In this document: positions 11,408 to 23,339 of the stretch, in pieces
How the letters are laid out: each line of letters begins with the position of its first letter
Position numbering within the stretch: the first letter of the stretch is position 1
Assembly: GCA_018389105.1 (NCBI GenBank)
Contig: JACATO010002130.1
Location: 1-64,000 of the forward strand
Direction: 5' to 3'
Length of the DNA: 64,000 nucleotides
Source of the DNA: Nautilus pompilius
Taxonomy: Eukaryota; Mollusca; Cephalopoda; Nautilida; Nautilidae
Made by a program: the position numbers and the translations under genes
Notes under the pieces: generated by a model
What the model was told of the DNA's origin: nothing
The model's input: the letters and a program-made list of their open reading frames with translations, nothing else
The model's database searches: none

Positions 11408-12417
11408 GTACTTTTTGTTTGTTTTTGGTCTCCAGGTTATTTCTTGTGCTTTTATCCACTTTTTTGGGTGGTTTTGTTGGCTATTTGTTCGGGTACCGTC
11501 TGGTTTTTGTATACATTAGTGGAGAGATCTTAACTTGTAGTTACCTGGTGCTCGTGTGCTTTGATTTATACAAATTGAGATAAATAGATTGGAGGTTGGA
11601 TTAAAAACCTGAATAGTGTCACCCCCCCCCCTCCCACTCAAAGAAACCCCTCTACATTGCATCCAAAGCTCTTTACCTGGGAAAGTTTTGTAATGATGAG
11701 CTCTTTACTAGAAAAATGTCACAAGACCTCAGTAAAATTACCAGACATACGCTGGTGGGCATAATTTATGGACAGAGGTGTTTTCATTGTGGCACAATTG
11801 AAATGTTAAAATTTCTGATAAGGATTGTATAATGATAAATAATTTCTCTGACAGTTTGTGTAACATTATGTGCTGAATAAGAGATGTTATTGGTTAGGCA
11901 TTAGTTGCGCTAGTAGCTATTTAGTAGTCTCCACCTGAACAAATACCGGAAGCGGAACAGTATAAATATTTGTAAAAAAAACAGACTAGCTGAGGTTTTG
12001 TTTAAAGAGAGTTTAAAGCTTCCTGCTCTGCTGACTTAAAATAATCATTTTACTTTTATCACTGAAAATATACTGCAGATAAGGAATTCATTTCAGATTG
12101 TGTTCTAGTGATAAAGTTCAGTTACTTGCCATATTAGTTTAGCAGCTGCCATAAATGTACGTATTTAGAGACAAGATTTACATATTTGAGGTGTGTATTT
12201 GACATCTAGATGGCAAGCAATGTAGTTAATAACTTTCTTCCATTCTACATAACTCCTGTTTGTAAAGTAAAAGTATGTTGAGGTTGTGGGAAGTTAGAAT
12301 TATGGCTTTGCAGAGTATGAGTTTTGTTCTCCAGCAAACCTGCCAATGTTATTTATGCTGTTACGATTGTGTCAGGCTGCCTCAGAAGCTATGCTGATGT
12401 TCTGTTCTGTATTGCAG

Positions 12418-12488
12418 GTTCTACCAACAAACTTCAAAGCACGTTGAATGAATTTCAGAGCAAGTTAGCAGAGATGGAAGATTTACAG
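12418..12488 (+). pseudogene. RAD50: RAD50-like coiled-coil exon h
   Basis: After tattgcag, reads GSTNKLQSTLNEFQSKLAEM then EDLQ, and ends before gtagag. It fits [22 protein letters not shown]. It needs one base from the preceding exon, but exon g ends in phase 0, and about eight residues of the family are missing between them, so an exon is lost or undetected. Confidence 0.65.
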
Positions 12489-12899
12489 GTAGAGGTTTGT
12501 TACCATTGTGATTTATTTTAGTTTCTTCATAGAAAGGGTATCTGGTCCTGATTGACACATTGCTGCTCTGAGAGGCAATAAGAAACAACCTGCTTCTTAT
12601 ATCAAAATTTGTACAAATTAAAGTGAAGTAAAATGGTTTTTTTTTTTTTTTTACCTTTGGAAAAAATACATTAATAATAACAATAATAATATAGTAAACT
12701 ACCTATATGAATAAAATAGATGCTGTAACACCCACTTCTGAAATTGTTTTAAAATGTGCCATCTGATAATAATTTGGCCACCTGTTATCTTTTTGTGGAA
12801 AACAGTAAATAAAGCTAAGCAACAGAGTGGAATTCATTATGCTGATACTCAGCCAAGCTACTTTCCACAGCAAAAGAATCCTTTACCCCATTTACCTGT

Positions 12900-13300
12900 G
12901 AATTAGCAAGATTTTGTATCAACATCTGGTTCCAGTTCCCCTCCATTGAGAGGGAGCTTTCTTTAATTCCATCAAACTACCAGGACATGGTTGCTTTGCT
13001 TCCAGATGCTGCCACAGATCTCAACTGGATTTATGTCATGATTTTTGGATACCCAGGGGAAAAAGCTGATTGTCTTGAGTTCTCTTCCAAACTGGTCATA
13101 TGAGGCATGTATGCCTTGTTCATACAAAAGGTAGATGTATCTTTAAAATAGCAACATACCTGGCAGAATTGTGATGTCCTTTGACGAACACTAGTTCTGT
13201 TTTTATACCGTGAAAGATTGGACCCCATACCATAATAGTCCTGTCTCCTTATTTCACCTTTTCTCCATGAGTTAAGAATGCATATTTGTGTAAACACACA
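12900..13300 (-). pseudogene. Tc1-like transposase remnant
   Basis: Read on the minus strand, DYYGMGSNLSRYKN (from about 13240) is followed after stops by FPWVSKNHDINPVEICGSIW near 13070-12995. The latter resembles the Tc1-family WPAQSPDLNPIEHLWD motif that contains the last catalytic acidic residue region. Frames are broken and no inverted repeats were recognised. Confidence 0.4.
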
Positions 13301-14675
13301 TTTAAATCTGTGAAGCTTAATAGGTTTTCTTACTTTTCACCATGTGGCAATTTAAATGAACTCCTAGTTTTATTAGGATTCCACTGGGCAGAGTTCAGTA
13401 TGTGGAAATGTCATTAATTGATTACCTAAATCTTCTAGGGTTGACAGGGAATTTTTTGAAGTAATATTCCTTAGCTTTTAGATATATGTACTGTATTTAT
13501 GAGCAGTTATTTAGCTTAGTGGAGAAATTATAGAATCTGGGACTAGGTCTGTTGTATTTCCTAGTCCACCTCCATTATTTTTATACAGAGTTAATGAATT
13601 TTTAGCACTGGTAGATAGATATATGTAATCCAACAAGAAATCATCTCAGTCCAGAAAGTGGTAAAAAAGTTGATGTTTCTGCATTATAATTTAAGAGCTT
13701 TTGTGAAAAGTATAGCCTAACATTTAAATTTAGACATTAATAATTGTTTATAATTTCAAATGTCTTTGTAGACCAGTATTACTTACAGAACTTTGGCTTT
13801 CACAAAGCCATTCCAAATCCAGATTAATACGTAACTATGTTGATCAGATTAACACAGAAATCTTTAAGCTTTTGATTTCAGTTAAAACAACTTTTATATT
13901 TTTCACAGCCTCTAGATAGAAAATTCAACAGATTTATAAAACTTCAGTTTGTAGAAAATTATGTTTTTTTTTTCAAATAGTTATGTATTAATTGTAATTT
14001 TAATGTACCTGTATTGATTAGTTAACATCTGAAAATTTCATTTTGCTCTTTGAAACACTTTTTTCTTTTTTATTGATAGGCTCATGAATATGTTTGATTT
14101 TGAATTGCATTTTTAGACCAGTATTACTTTTTTTGTTTTGGCTTTCACCTATTTATGTGTAAGCATATTGATCCTCAATTTGGATGAAAAGAGGGGACTG
14201 AATGGGTGATTTACTTGCCCTTAAAAATGAATTTGCCTAAAATGTGTGTGTGGAAGAGAGCTAGTGATTGAATGAATGGCTAAGGGATTTACCATCTTGG
14301 CCCCACCTCTCCCCTCTTCATTTTCAAGCCGGACTGATGTCTCTGCTTTTGTGCTAATCTCGATAAATTGATTTCTTGACAAAACCAGGTGTAATATGGG
14401 AAATAGTACACTGAGCATTTGGGATAGTTGTTTTTTGTTTGTCATTAGTAAGTTTCCCAGTGAAACTGAATAATTAATAGTGGTAATACATGTTTAAACA
14501 GCATGAACTTCTATTTTCTCTTTAATCAGTTTGAATGAACTTCCACTATGTACTTGTAATCAGTAAATAGTTTGAAGTTAAAATTTGTCTACATGTAACA
14601 TTAAAAGAGAGTTTTTATAAAATCTGTCTCCTTTAAATCTGGTAACTACTCAAATGTGGTTATATTTTTTGTTAG

Positions 14676-14806
14676 GAGGAGAAAGTGGCTCTGCTGACAC
14701 AGCATGTGACCATAGAGGACTTGCACTGAAGATCTACACTGAGATGGGAAACTGGGACCTGGTTGGAAACAACACACCTATTTTCTTCATTAGGGATCCC
14801 TTGCTG
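14676..14806 (+). pseudogene. CAT: Catalase exon with distal Asn motif
   Basis: Acceptor tttttgttag, donor gtaagt, end phase 0. Encodes [14 protein letters not shown]... through [13 protein letters not shown]. The R-to-C and P-to-H changes fall in one of the most conserved strings of the family. Confidence 0.9.
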
Positions 14807-15091
14807 GTAAGTTGTTGGTTTCTCATTTCAAACTGACATGCTGACTAATTATTAAGATTTGTAGGCAGATTTTTTTTTATTTACTGGATTTGCTTATGTA
14901 TATTTTATGAAATTATTTAATACAGGTACAGAAATGTAAGAACATGTTAGTTCTAGTTTCTTAGTTCCCCTTGTTTTAAAAATATCTTGAATGCGGCACC
15001 TCTTCAGTTTATTCAATTAATTTTCCAGTATTAATGTGTACTAAAAGTAATCTACATACAAAATGGCATAAAATCTGCTACTGTTTTTCAG

Positions 15092-15140
15092 TTTCCAAGT
15101 TTTATTCATACACAGAAGAAATCTAAAGACCCATCTGAAA
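15092..15140 (+). pseudogene. CAT: Catalase exon FPSFIHTQK
   Basis: A short exon after tttttcag, encoding FPSFIHTQKKSKDPSE and ending in phase 1 before gtaagt. It follows in frame on the preceding exon. Confidence 0.85.
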
Positions 15141-15795
15141 GTAAGTTGTCTATTACTGACAGCTACAGAGGTGGTTTTAAAGGAGTACATGGCAAAATTT
15201 GGCTCCATTAAACTCTAATGTCTCTCCCTCTCTCACACGCATGTAGACAGACAGAGTGAAAATGTAAAATTGTGGTTGATTAAGTATATCATTCTGTTCC
15301 ATAAAGGGAAATTGTATGATACTCTCTCATTTTAAGGATAATGGGAATCTGCTGATCAACTCTTAATCTCCTCTATAACTAGTTTTCCAATGACTTATAT
15401 AGTTAACTTCAAGCAGTAAATTTTAAAAAATGTTTAATATCTACAGACATTTTCTTAGCTCTTGTCAAGAAAACAAAACTGCTCAGTGCTGAGTGGCATG
15501 TAGTTGTGCTGGCCATTGAGTTCTCGTGCCAATACCTTTTCTACTCTCTCTCTCCAGAAGTGTCCAAAATTCTGGATTACACTTTCTGAAGAATTGATAG
15601 ATGTCAATATTCAGTCAATTAGTTCCTTACATGGTCTAGATAATTTATTGTTGGTAGTAATGGTAGTGGCATACATTAACATCTGAATGTCCTTTTAAGA
15701 GGGTATCTTTTTCTGGGTAATCTTTTAGACAATAATCTTAACCTTCATTTAACTAACTTCTCAAAAAACAGACTGGGTGAGAATCAACAAAACAG

Positions 15796-15978
15796 TTATA
15801 CACATCATCATGTTTTGGGACTTCATCACTCTTCATCCTGAGACCACCCACCACTTGTCTTTCCTGTTCAGACAGGGGCACCCCGGTTGGGTACCGGCAC
15901 ATGGATGGTTATGGAAGTCACGAGTATAAGATGGTCAATAAAAAAGGAGAAGCCGTTCACTGTAACTTCCATTTCAAG
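15796..15978 (+). pseudogene. CAT: Catalase exon with 2-nt deletion
   Basis: Phase 1 entry after aaaacag; reads [18 protein letters not shown] then HHLSFL in one frame and [20 protein letters not shown] in another. The switch is at about 15866, explained by loss of two bases in CTGTTCAG. Ends before gtgagt after CNFHFK. Confidence 0.85.
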
Positions 15979-18900
15979 GTGAGTGCTCTCCGAATACATA
16001 GCACCCTTACATGGATGGGATTTCAAAATCTAAAATCTATTTCTCAACAGTATCTTTTGTTAATATTATGGGGGGCCCAAATAAGGAAAGCTGTCAAACA
16101 TATCTACACTAGTTGTGGTGTAGTTAGAAACTTGGTTGGACTGACTGAGCCTTCACTGATGGTATGTGCTGAAAAAAGAAAAGTATAAAACAGGGGAAAG
16201 AAAAAATAAGTGCTGAAATTGGATAGTTTATTATGCATTTGATTTCTTAAAATGGTGAGTATTGTATTCTTTTTTCTTTTGTCACTGTAAAATCATAGGC
16301 AAAATTTTAGTTTTAAGTTGACCTGTTTGTATTTAGTTTTGAGCATCTTTGTCAATTATAGTACATCCAGAGTTCAATTACAAAGGGGTAGATTGTCTTT
16401 TGACTTGATTTTGTACTGACCAACATTGTATAAATCCTGGCTAGCCCATCATCTACTGAATCTTGTCAATGAAGCTGACCGTTTGTAAAACTTATTTTAA
16501 AATGCATAGAATATATTTATACATAATCCCAATGTTGTATTTAAGATAATGACATAAGAAATGAGAATGGTTTTGCCTTGAATTTTATTCATATAGGTAT
16601 AATTTATTTTCAACTGTTTTAGTAGCAGATAGAGATGTAAAAGAAAATTTCTTTGCCAGTATCATGATCTTTCGCAATACGTACATCCATGTATCAGACT
16701 TTCGCCATAGTGAAAATGAATTATGACCGCAAAATTTTCAATAAAAAGCATACAATTTCCATGATGGAAATTTGCATATCAAAATCTCATAATTATACAT
16801 TTTTGGGGGGGATTAAAAATATAGTACATACCATATTTGTACTGTACGGTTTGCTGTAGTGCATCTCATACTGTGCAATAGGGTGTAAATATTTTTGAAA
16901 TTAGATCTGCATTTTCAGCAAAAGGGGGCATTGCTTGAAAAAATTTGTCCTCCTGACAATATATATGTATGCCAGCAACCATTAAAATACCATATGTTAT
17001 TAATTTATTACTAGATATAGTTACATTTATATTAACATGAGACTTAAGAAATGTAAGACTTGGATCAACTGAACTTCCTTTTTTTTTTTTTTTTGTCAAA
17101 CATCTTTTTCTTTTTGAGCCTTGGTTACAGCGCCATCAGTTTCTGTCTGTACTATAAGGAATATTCAGGTACCAATATGTCAATGCTAGTTTAGCAGGAT
17201 TTCATTTGAATGTCCACACTGTAAGGAAGATCATTTTCCAATAAGTGAAAACTAATGCAATTAATTTATAATTTATAAATAAAACCGATGATGACTAAGA
17301 TTGTGCTATCTTAATAAAATGGGTATTACATCACTTAAGATAGTTGAATTAATATTTAAGAGAAAACTGATAAGCTTTTTTTTTCCCTTACCTACACATG
17401 TGGGGAAGACTTCTGTGGGTTTCCACATGTATACTTTTCTGCTGGTGCTGAGTAAAACTGAAATCTTTTAACGCATTTAGGCTGGCATCTTACCCTCCCT
17501 TGATATGAGGCTCACAGGTAACATGGCCATTCTTTAGACCATTGGGAAGTTTCATTTTGTGTCTGGTATATAAAGTTTGGTAAAATTTGAATTTAGTTTA
17601 TTGATTACGAGGAGGCAGAAAGCCACTGTGACTTATAGGCAAGAGTACCCAAAGAATAGAAAAGGCCATTAATAGGATTCGTAAAATTATTGATACTGTT
17701 ATTGTTTTAACTCCCTCTGGTGGCACTACATTGCATTTATGATAGCTTACTTGCTAGCTTTGTGGTGAAAGAGAGTGTGAAGTATCTGTCTTGTGACCAA
17801 CAAAGTTAACCTGGAATGGTTGAGTGCTTTTAAGCAGTCGTAAAGATGCAAGCTGGTCAAAATTTCCACCACAAACACCTGTAACATCTATTTTATAATA
17901 TTCATTTTTTTTTTCAGATACAAGAGAAAACCCAATGATCAGCTGGTGAAGAAGAACAGGTATAAATTTTGCTAGGCAGGTAAAATCAACTGAGCTGGTC
18001 CAAACCAGGATTCAAACTCATGCCTTCAACCATATTAGTCCAGCAGTCTACCAATGGACCCACATGCCTCTTCACATAAATGGTCATTTATTGCTGTTAG
18101 TAAAACAATATACTTTATTATTGGAAATCTTAGCTAATGTGTAATGATAGCCCTAGTATCTGCAGAAAACCAAACAAAAAAAAAATGATCTGCTCACATG
18201 CTAAAATCTTATAACCATTTTAAAAACATCTATCAGCCGTCTCCTCTTAAACATTTAAAACTAAACAATTTATGCACTGACACTCAAACTTTCTTCTGTT
18301 TGATAGTTTAGTTAAATAAATACTCCTAGCATTCTCTCTGCTTTGTTTGCAAAATGTTGATTAACATTTACCTCTGGGTCTTAAACTATATTTTCCAGCT
18401 TAGTGTCATAAATTTATAAAAGTCGTGTTAATTTTTCTAAGAAACCGTTTTATTGATTTGGCAATAATCCTAGAGGATCTTGGAATAACTGTCCAGAATA
18501 ACCAAAAATATGATAAGCGGTGTGGCCAAACGATAGTCCTGTCAAGCAGAAAATTAGGTCCATTAAAATAAAAACAATGAACAATCTTCTTTGTTTAAAC
18601 TCTGGTTACATTTCATTTAGTGGAAGCAGTTGAGGCTCGTCCTTTTTTAAATGTGGCAGGAAACACACAGTCCCAAAGCTTTGCAATTCACTTACACCTA
18701 CACTGCTGATTCTGTAGGGTGGCAAGCAGGGAAACATTTCAGTTACCTGATCACTTCTGGAAGTATTTATGTGAAGTCATCTTCCACAGTTATCCATGAA
18801 AATTATCTACCTTCTGTAATTTAAGGTACCTTTAGACTCGCTCCACAAATAGCTAGAATGAAAATTATTACTAATTCTCGCTTAATACTGCATCCTCATC

Positions 18901-19520
18901 ACCTTGTGAATTGATAGCCAGTTTAGGTTGACTATTTACAGATTCTTCTTTAATAAAAAAAAGTAAAATATACATACAATAAACAAACACTAATTACTCT
19001 TCTAAGAATTTGTATAATTGGTGAGCAAATGAAAATTACTTTTTATTATAATATTTCAAAGACAAATCAGACATCTGTGTAAAACCTGGCTGGCAATATA
19101 AGTAGAATCATGATGTCTGGATATTTTTAATGTAATATTCAAAATACTTTTTTAATAATCTCCATTGATTGCTAATTTAATTACTTATGTCAATAATATT
19201 TACGTTTTTTATTTTTTTGTTTTCTTTAATGCAGTAAACTACTTTATATTATCAGTAAATATACAGCAAGTGAAATATGAACATTTCTTGCATAGTGAAA
19301 GTAATAAGTTATGGTTAGCATCTGTCATATTAAATCAAACAAAAATGCTGATAATAAATTACACAAACACACTGCAGTGATACATTCTAATGCATTGTCA
19401 GTAAACATGAATTTTTAAATGCCAACAATGGTGCATCATCTGTGTTTGCTTTTGCATCTGAAATCTTATATTATTTCTAAATTTTCTCAATCTTTTGCTC
19501 TAATTGGGTTATTTCTTTAA
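15979..19520. other. No gene recognised; AT-rich with a tRNA-like SINE scrap
   Basis: No further catalase exon was found. A short open segment between acceptor-like tttttcag (17917) and donor-like gtataa (17960) gives YKRKPNDQLVKKNR but has no recognised match. Poly-T and poly-A runs occur. The SINE-like segment at 17985-18070 is listed separately. Confidence 0.4.
17985..18070 (-). repeat. tRNA-derived SINE-like segment
   Basis: On the minus strand it contains an A-box-like TTGGTAGACTGCTGGACTAA (about 18058-18036) followed about 25 bases on by a B-box-like GAGTTTGAATCC. A related GTCCAGTAGTCTACCACTGG string occurs at about 35374-35393. Consistent with a tRNA-derived SINE; copy number cannot be seen from here. 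Confidence 0.45.
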
Positions 19521-19656
19521 TTATAAACAAATAGCATGCTTACTGTTGACTTGCACAATTGTTTTAAGCTTCCTGCACATCACAAAGAATGACTCAAATC
19601 TAAAGGGACCATCTACATCTGTTGTGTAAGATCCATCTGCAGAAACATACTTTTGT
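19521..19656 (-). CDS. Candidate 3'-terminal exon of an unidentified gene
   Basis: On the minus strand an acceptor-like tttttacag is followed by a 44-codon open stretch ending in TAA at 19521-19523. It reads QKYVSADGSYTTDVDGPF, RFESFFVMCRKLKTIVQVNS, then KHAICL. The composition (balanced, with Cys and aromatic residues) looks protein-like compared with surrounding AT-driven ORFs. I do not recognise the family, and the upstream exon is not identified. Confidence 0.35.
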
Positions 19657-22600
19657 CTGTAAAAATCAGAGTGAATAAATAAATAATATTTGCATTAAAA
19701 AAACAAAAGAACATAAAAGTGACAATGTTTTTAGGTTGCAGGCTGCCCCTGTTTTAATGAAAAAAGCAAGCCACCGGGGTTGAGTCCCTATTCAAAGCCC
19801 CATTTCAGGTTGAAAGATGACTGATGTTATAGTACCAAAGTTCTCTCTTTCCAACAATAGTTTTATTATATTTAGCAACATGACCATCCCTTATATTCTG
19901 TATTTATTAAATATTTAAGGGAAAAAAATGATTTTTCACCTTTTCTTTATAAGTCACACATCAAACAGTTATCCCACAGTTAGTACTCACCTTGCATATC
20001 TTCCCTAATGCCTAATTTAATAGAAAGAATTTAGGCTAAGGGAGATAACTCACCGGTGTTTGTTTTTGTTTTAGAATTATTTTTAAAAAGTTGTTTTTTT
20101 TTAATTCTAAAAAATACAAACAACACAATGAATTTTTGAAAAATCACTTTCATATTCCATACTATTTGTAATTTATAATTAGTTTATTTAAATGACATTT
20201 ATTAAATCTAAGACTTTGTGATAATGGCAGACAAGACAGTTGTTTGCAGTCATCTAACAAAACCAACACCAAATGTTAATAATAAGTATATTTACTGAGT
20301 AGTGGCATCATCATCATTATCACAGCTACACTTAGAAGCTTCTGCACTTGAACAAGTTTGTGAAAGACCAAGAAGATAGCTATCTGAATTATTTCCATGC
20401 AAAAATGTTCTCGCTCTCCCATCTGGTCCATTCCATTATAACAGCAGTGTTCCATATAGTAAAAGAAAAATTAAATATCTTTCCATTGTTTCCTTGTTTT
20501 TATATTAAAAGTTTACATAAATATGATTAGCCACAATTTTGGAAGCAAACAAGTAACTGTCAACTACATAAATTGTAATTAAATTATTGGTTAAAATAAC
20601 AAATCTATGAAACAGTAGATAAATAAGAATACTAAACACATTTAACATATTTATACTCAGGCCTTCACAGACATTTAAACAAGTTGGCAATGTCGTGTGC
20701 TTTATACCAGTATAAAAGCAGCATTAACCTATCACAAACATTGCAAGCCTTGACCATAAGAATGGCCAAAAGAAATCAACTTTATCGGAAAGCACACGAT
20801 GCTATTTGTACTTTGAATCAAAGACTTAACTGAAAAAATAAACAGCAAAAATAACTTGGAACATCTGCAACAAAAAAAGCCGAATAGAATAAATTTGATA
20901 AAAAAAATGAAAGATATTGTGGAAGACGAACATATGAAGTTGTGGAGAAAATTGCAGTTCCCAAAATTATAGTGCAGCAAATCAATTTCCCCCACATCAT
21001 AAATGAGATGCTTCTAAGTGTACATAAAATAAATTAACAATGTTAAATCTGTATAAATAAAATGTGGAAAGAATCATTAGAAAGACAAGTTAATAAAATA
21101 AAAATTAAACACCTAAATAAAAGTACTTGGGGTGTTCAAATGAACACTGACACAATATACAATTATGGCAATATTATTTTCAGCCGAATTTCATTTGAAC
21201 ATCCAACTATTTCTGCATAGATTGCAGACTCACTAAATTAAAGCAAACTAACATTTTACCTTTTAAAATCTTATGTAGATATTCTCTTTGAAAATGTGAA
21301 GAGAAAATTTGCACAAACTGTTCCCAAATTTCATGGCTGCAAACAGAATTTTTGTGCTATTACAGTAATTTTGAAAAACAAAACCACATTTGAACTTGTA
21401 TTGCGTAAAGGCGTGTTAATATTACAATGACTATGATTATGTAAATGAAAGAATACAGATTTGTATCAGTGAATAATCAGTTAATTTTATTTTAAGTTTG
21501 CAGACAACTTAGACAGCTAATTTTTTATGTTTTATTATTTTCATCACAGACTGTTTCATGTGTGGCAATATATCCAATAAAATGCTGAAGTTCCAGGATA
21601 ATCTATTTGACAGCGTTTACTGAATTTGTAATTTACTCTGATCCATTGATGTTTTTTTTTTTTGATAGGTGAATTGTTACATTATGTATAAAATTCCTGA
21701 TTACGTAGCTGTAAGGGAACTACCATGGGTTTAATATTTTAGAGTGTTCAAGTGGGGAGACATTGTATTTTTAATGATATTCTTAAGTTAATAATTTTTT
21801 TAGCTAATACATAGCATTTACTTCAGTTCATTAGTTTAGGATAGGCCAGGGGTAGGTATCACAGAGACAGTAATTTTAGTTAAATGTTTAGATGAAATAA
21901 AAACATGATATCAATTACAGCTCATCTATACATTTAATAAGGAATTAGTGGTACTGTAACTAGGCCTGGTTTTCCCTATGAGTGGGAAGGAACCCTCATA
22001 GTTGATGCAAGAAGTCCAGGGAAGAGGAATGGTCAGCCAATAAAATTCTTAGATTTATTAATACTACTATGTATTGTCAAAAAATAAGTATCAAGCAAAA
22101 TAGATGGTAGTACATTTTGTATTTTTATGCTAAAAAGATCTTTGGCAAACAGTTGATAAATAAAGTGATGATAACGCAAGGGTTTCTCTCCAAATAAATA
22201 ACTATTAATGCATTCTTAGATACATACTGAATGGACTGCACAAATTCTTAAAGGTACTGTGGAAGTTTGTTAATAAAGACACACGTTGGGGTTAGGGCTA
22301 TTCAAAATGTTTACAAAACAGTTCTACATTATTCAGAAGCATTAATAGAGAGATTTATGGTTAATTTTCCTCAGAGACTCATTTTTCAAGTTAAGTTACA
22401 CAAAATTCAAGCTAATGATTTAAATTTTTTTTATCAGTTCACAAAGAAATTAATGACAAAATACTGCTGTCTTTACTTAATGACTAATTACAAGGCTATT
22501 GAGAAAGAAAGCAGCTTTTTTATAGGCACTACCGTGATTAACCAAGTATGGCAAAATAATTTGGTACCAAGCTAGCTTTCTAGAATGGTTCTTTAATTTC

Positions 22601-23335
22601 TTGGTGTAGTCACATTTTCTCACTGCACAAGTTAAAGAAACTCTACTAGATTAGTCAGAAGCAGCTTTACAGCTCTATTTTTTAGTGGTAATATCAAAAT
22701 TAAATTACCTCCCTTTGTCTGTAACTGCAATTGACTTTTAACAAACAAAAAAAATAAAGGTTTAATTAAAATTACCTTTTCAAAGTTCAATTTTTCAGTG
22801 CTGTATTCTTTTGTGGTCAACATTTTAGTTTCAAACTTCTCACAATCATTTACTGAATGAATGACTGAAGTATGGTCAGAACTTTAATTTCTCTGAATTT
22901 TGTCCCGAAGATTCCTACATGATACATGAAAATCCTGTAGGAAAAGGAGAGATCTGATTTAACTTCTGAAAAGAGACTGTTTTACTCGCATGAAAATTAT
23001 CATTACTAAGCATCATACACTACACAAAAAGTGTATTGGGTTTTTTCTTAGTATTACATGGCATACGAGAATAGATAGAATTGAAAAGTGTATTGAAATT
23101 TTTCTTTGTATTAATCCGCTCAGAGACGGTAACCTTTAAAAAATTCCATTTTAACTTCGAAGGAGATACAATCAAATATGTTTACACACATACATACACA
23201 ATACACATGTACACACATATACATACATGTATGCATGTGCACTAAAAAATTTAAATATAGACCTGTCATGACTTTATAACTTATTCTACACATTTGAATA
23301 AAGTTTATAGTTCCATAAAGGAAAATAAATGTGCA
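19657..23335. other. AT-rich gene-free stretch
   Basis: Only chance ORFs were seen. A mollusc-type GGGAGATAACTC motif lies at about 20039-20051, and CA-rich simple sequence at about 23180-23235. Confidence 0.4.
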
Positions 23336-23339
23336 CACT

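Larger units (their letters stand above)
1534..12488 (+). pseudogene. RAD50: RAD50 homologue, partial, seven exons with in-frame stops
   Basis: RAD50 is the SMC-like ATPase of the nuclear MRN complex, which senses and tethers broken DNA ends. Seven exons read in order match vertebrate RAD50 from roughly residue 105 to 350 of about 1310: 1534-1638, 4799-4872, 6749-6854, 8479-8547, 8865-8943, 9834-9894, 11355-11407, and then 12418-12488 as an eighth, less securely joined piece. All have AG/GT borders and the first joins keep frame (phase 0, then 2). The Q-loop segment is kept as VIFFHQDDSNWPLSEGKAL. The following exons match the start of the coiled coil. The frame is broken by TAG at 6852-6854, by TGA at 8940-8942 plus one surplus base, and by TAG at 11399-11401. 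The Walker A, zinc hook and Walker B regions are absent. I call it a truncated pseudogene; an assembly with base errors over a real gene is the alternative. Confidence 0.8.
14676..15978 (+). pseudogene. CAT: Catalase, partial, three exons with a frameshift
   Basis: Catalase is the haem enzyme, usually peroxisomal, that splits hydrogen peroxide. Exons 14676-14806, 15092-15140 and 15796-15978 join in consistent phase and match animal catalase from about residue 116 to 235 of about 527. Recognisable blocks are [75 protein letters not shown] and [20 protein letters not shown]. The distal Asn of NNTPIFF is kept; the catalytic His exon is absent. Against the family, TARDPRG has become TACDHRG and two bases are missing at about 15866, which shifts the frame inside LSFLFSDRG. 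No exon upstream of 14676 or downstream of 15978 was found. Pseudogene or misassembled fragment. Confidence 0.85.

Noticed and set aside
17918..17959. Short acceptor/donor-bounded segment YKRKPNDQLVKKNR
   Set aside because: Tested as a further catalase or RAD50 exon; it does not match either.
22267..22575. 102-codon plus-strand ORF starting MLIKTHVGVRAIQNVY
   Set aside because: Lys/Asn/Ile-rich composition as expected by chance in AT-rich DNA; no motif, splice sites or family match.
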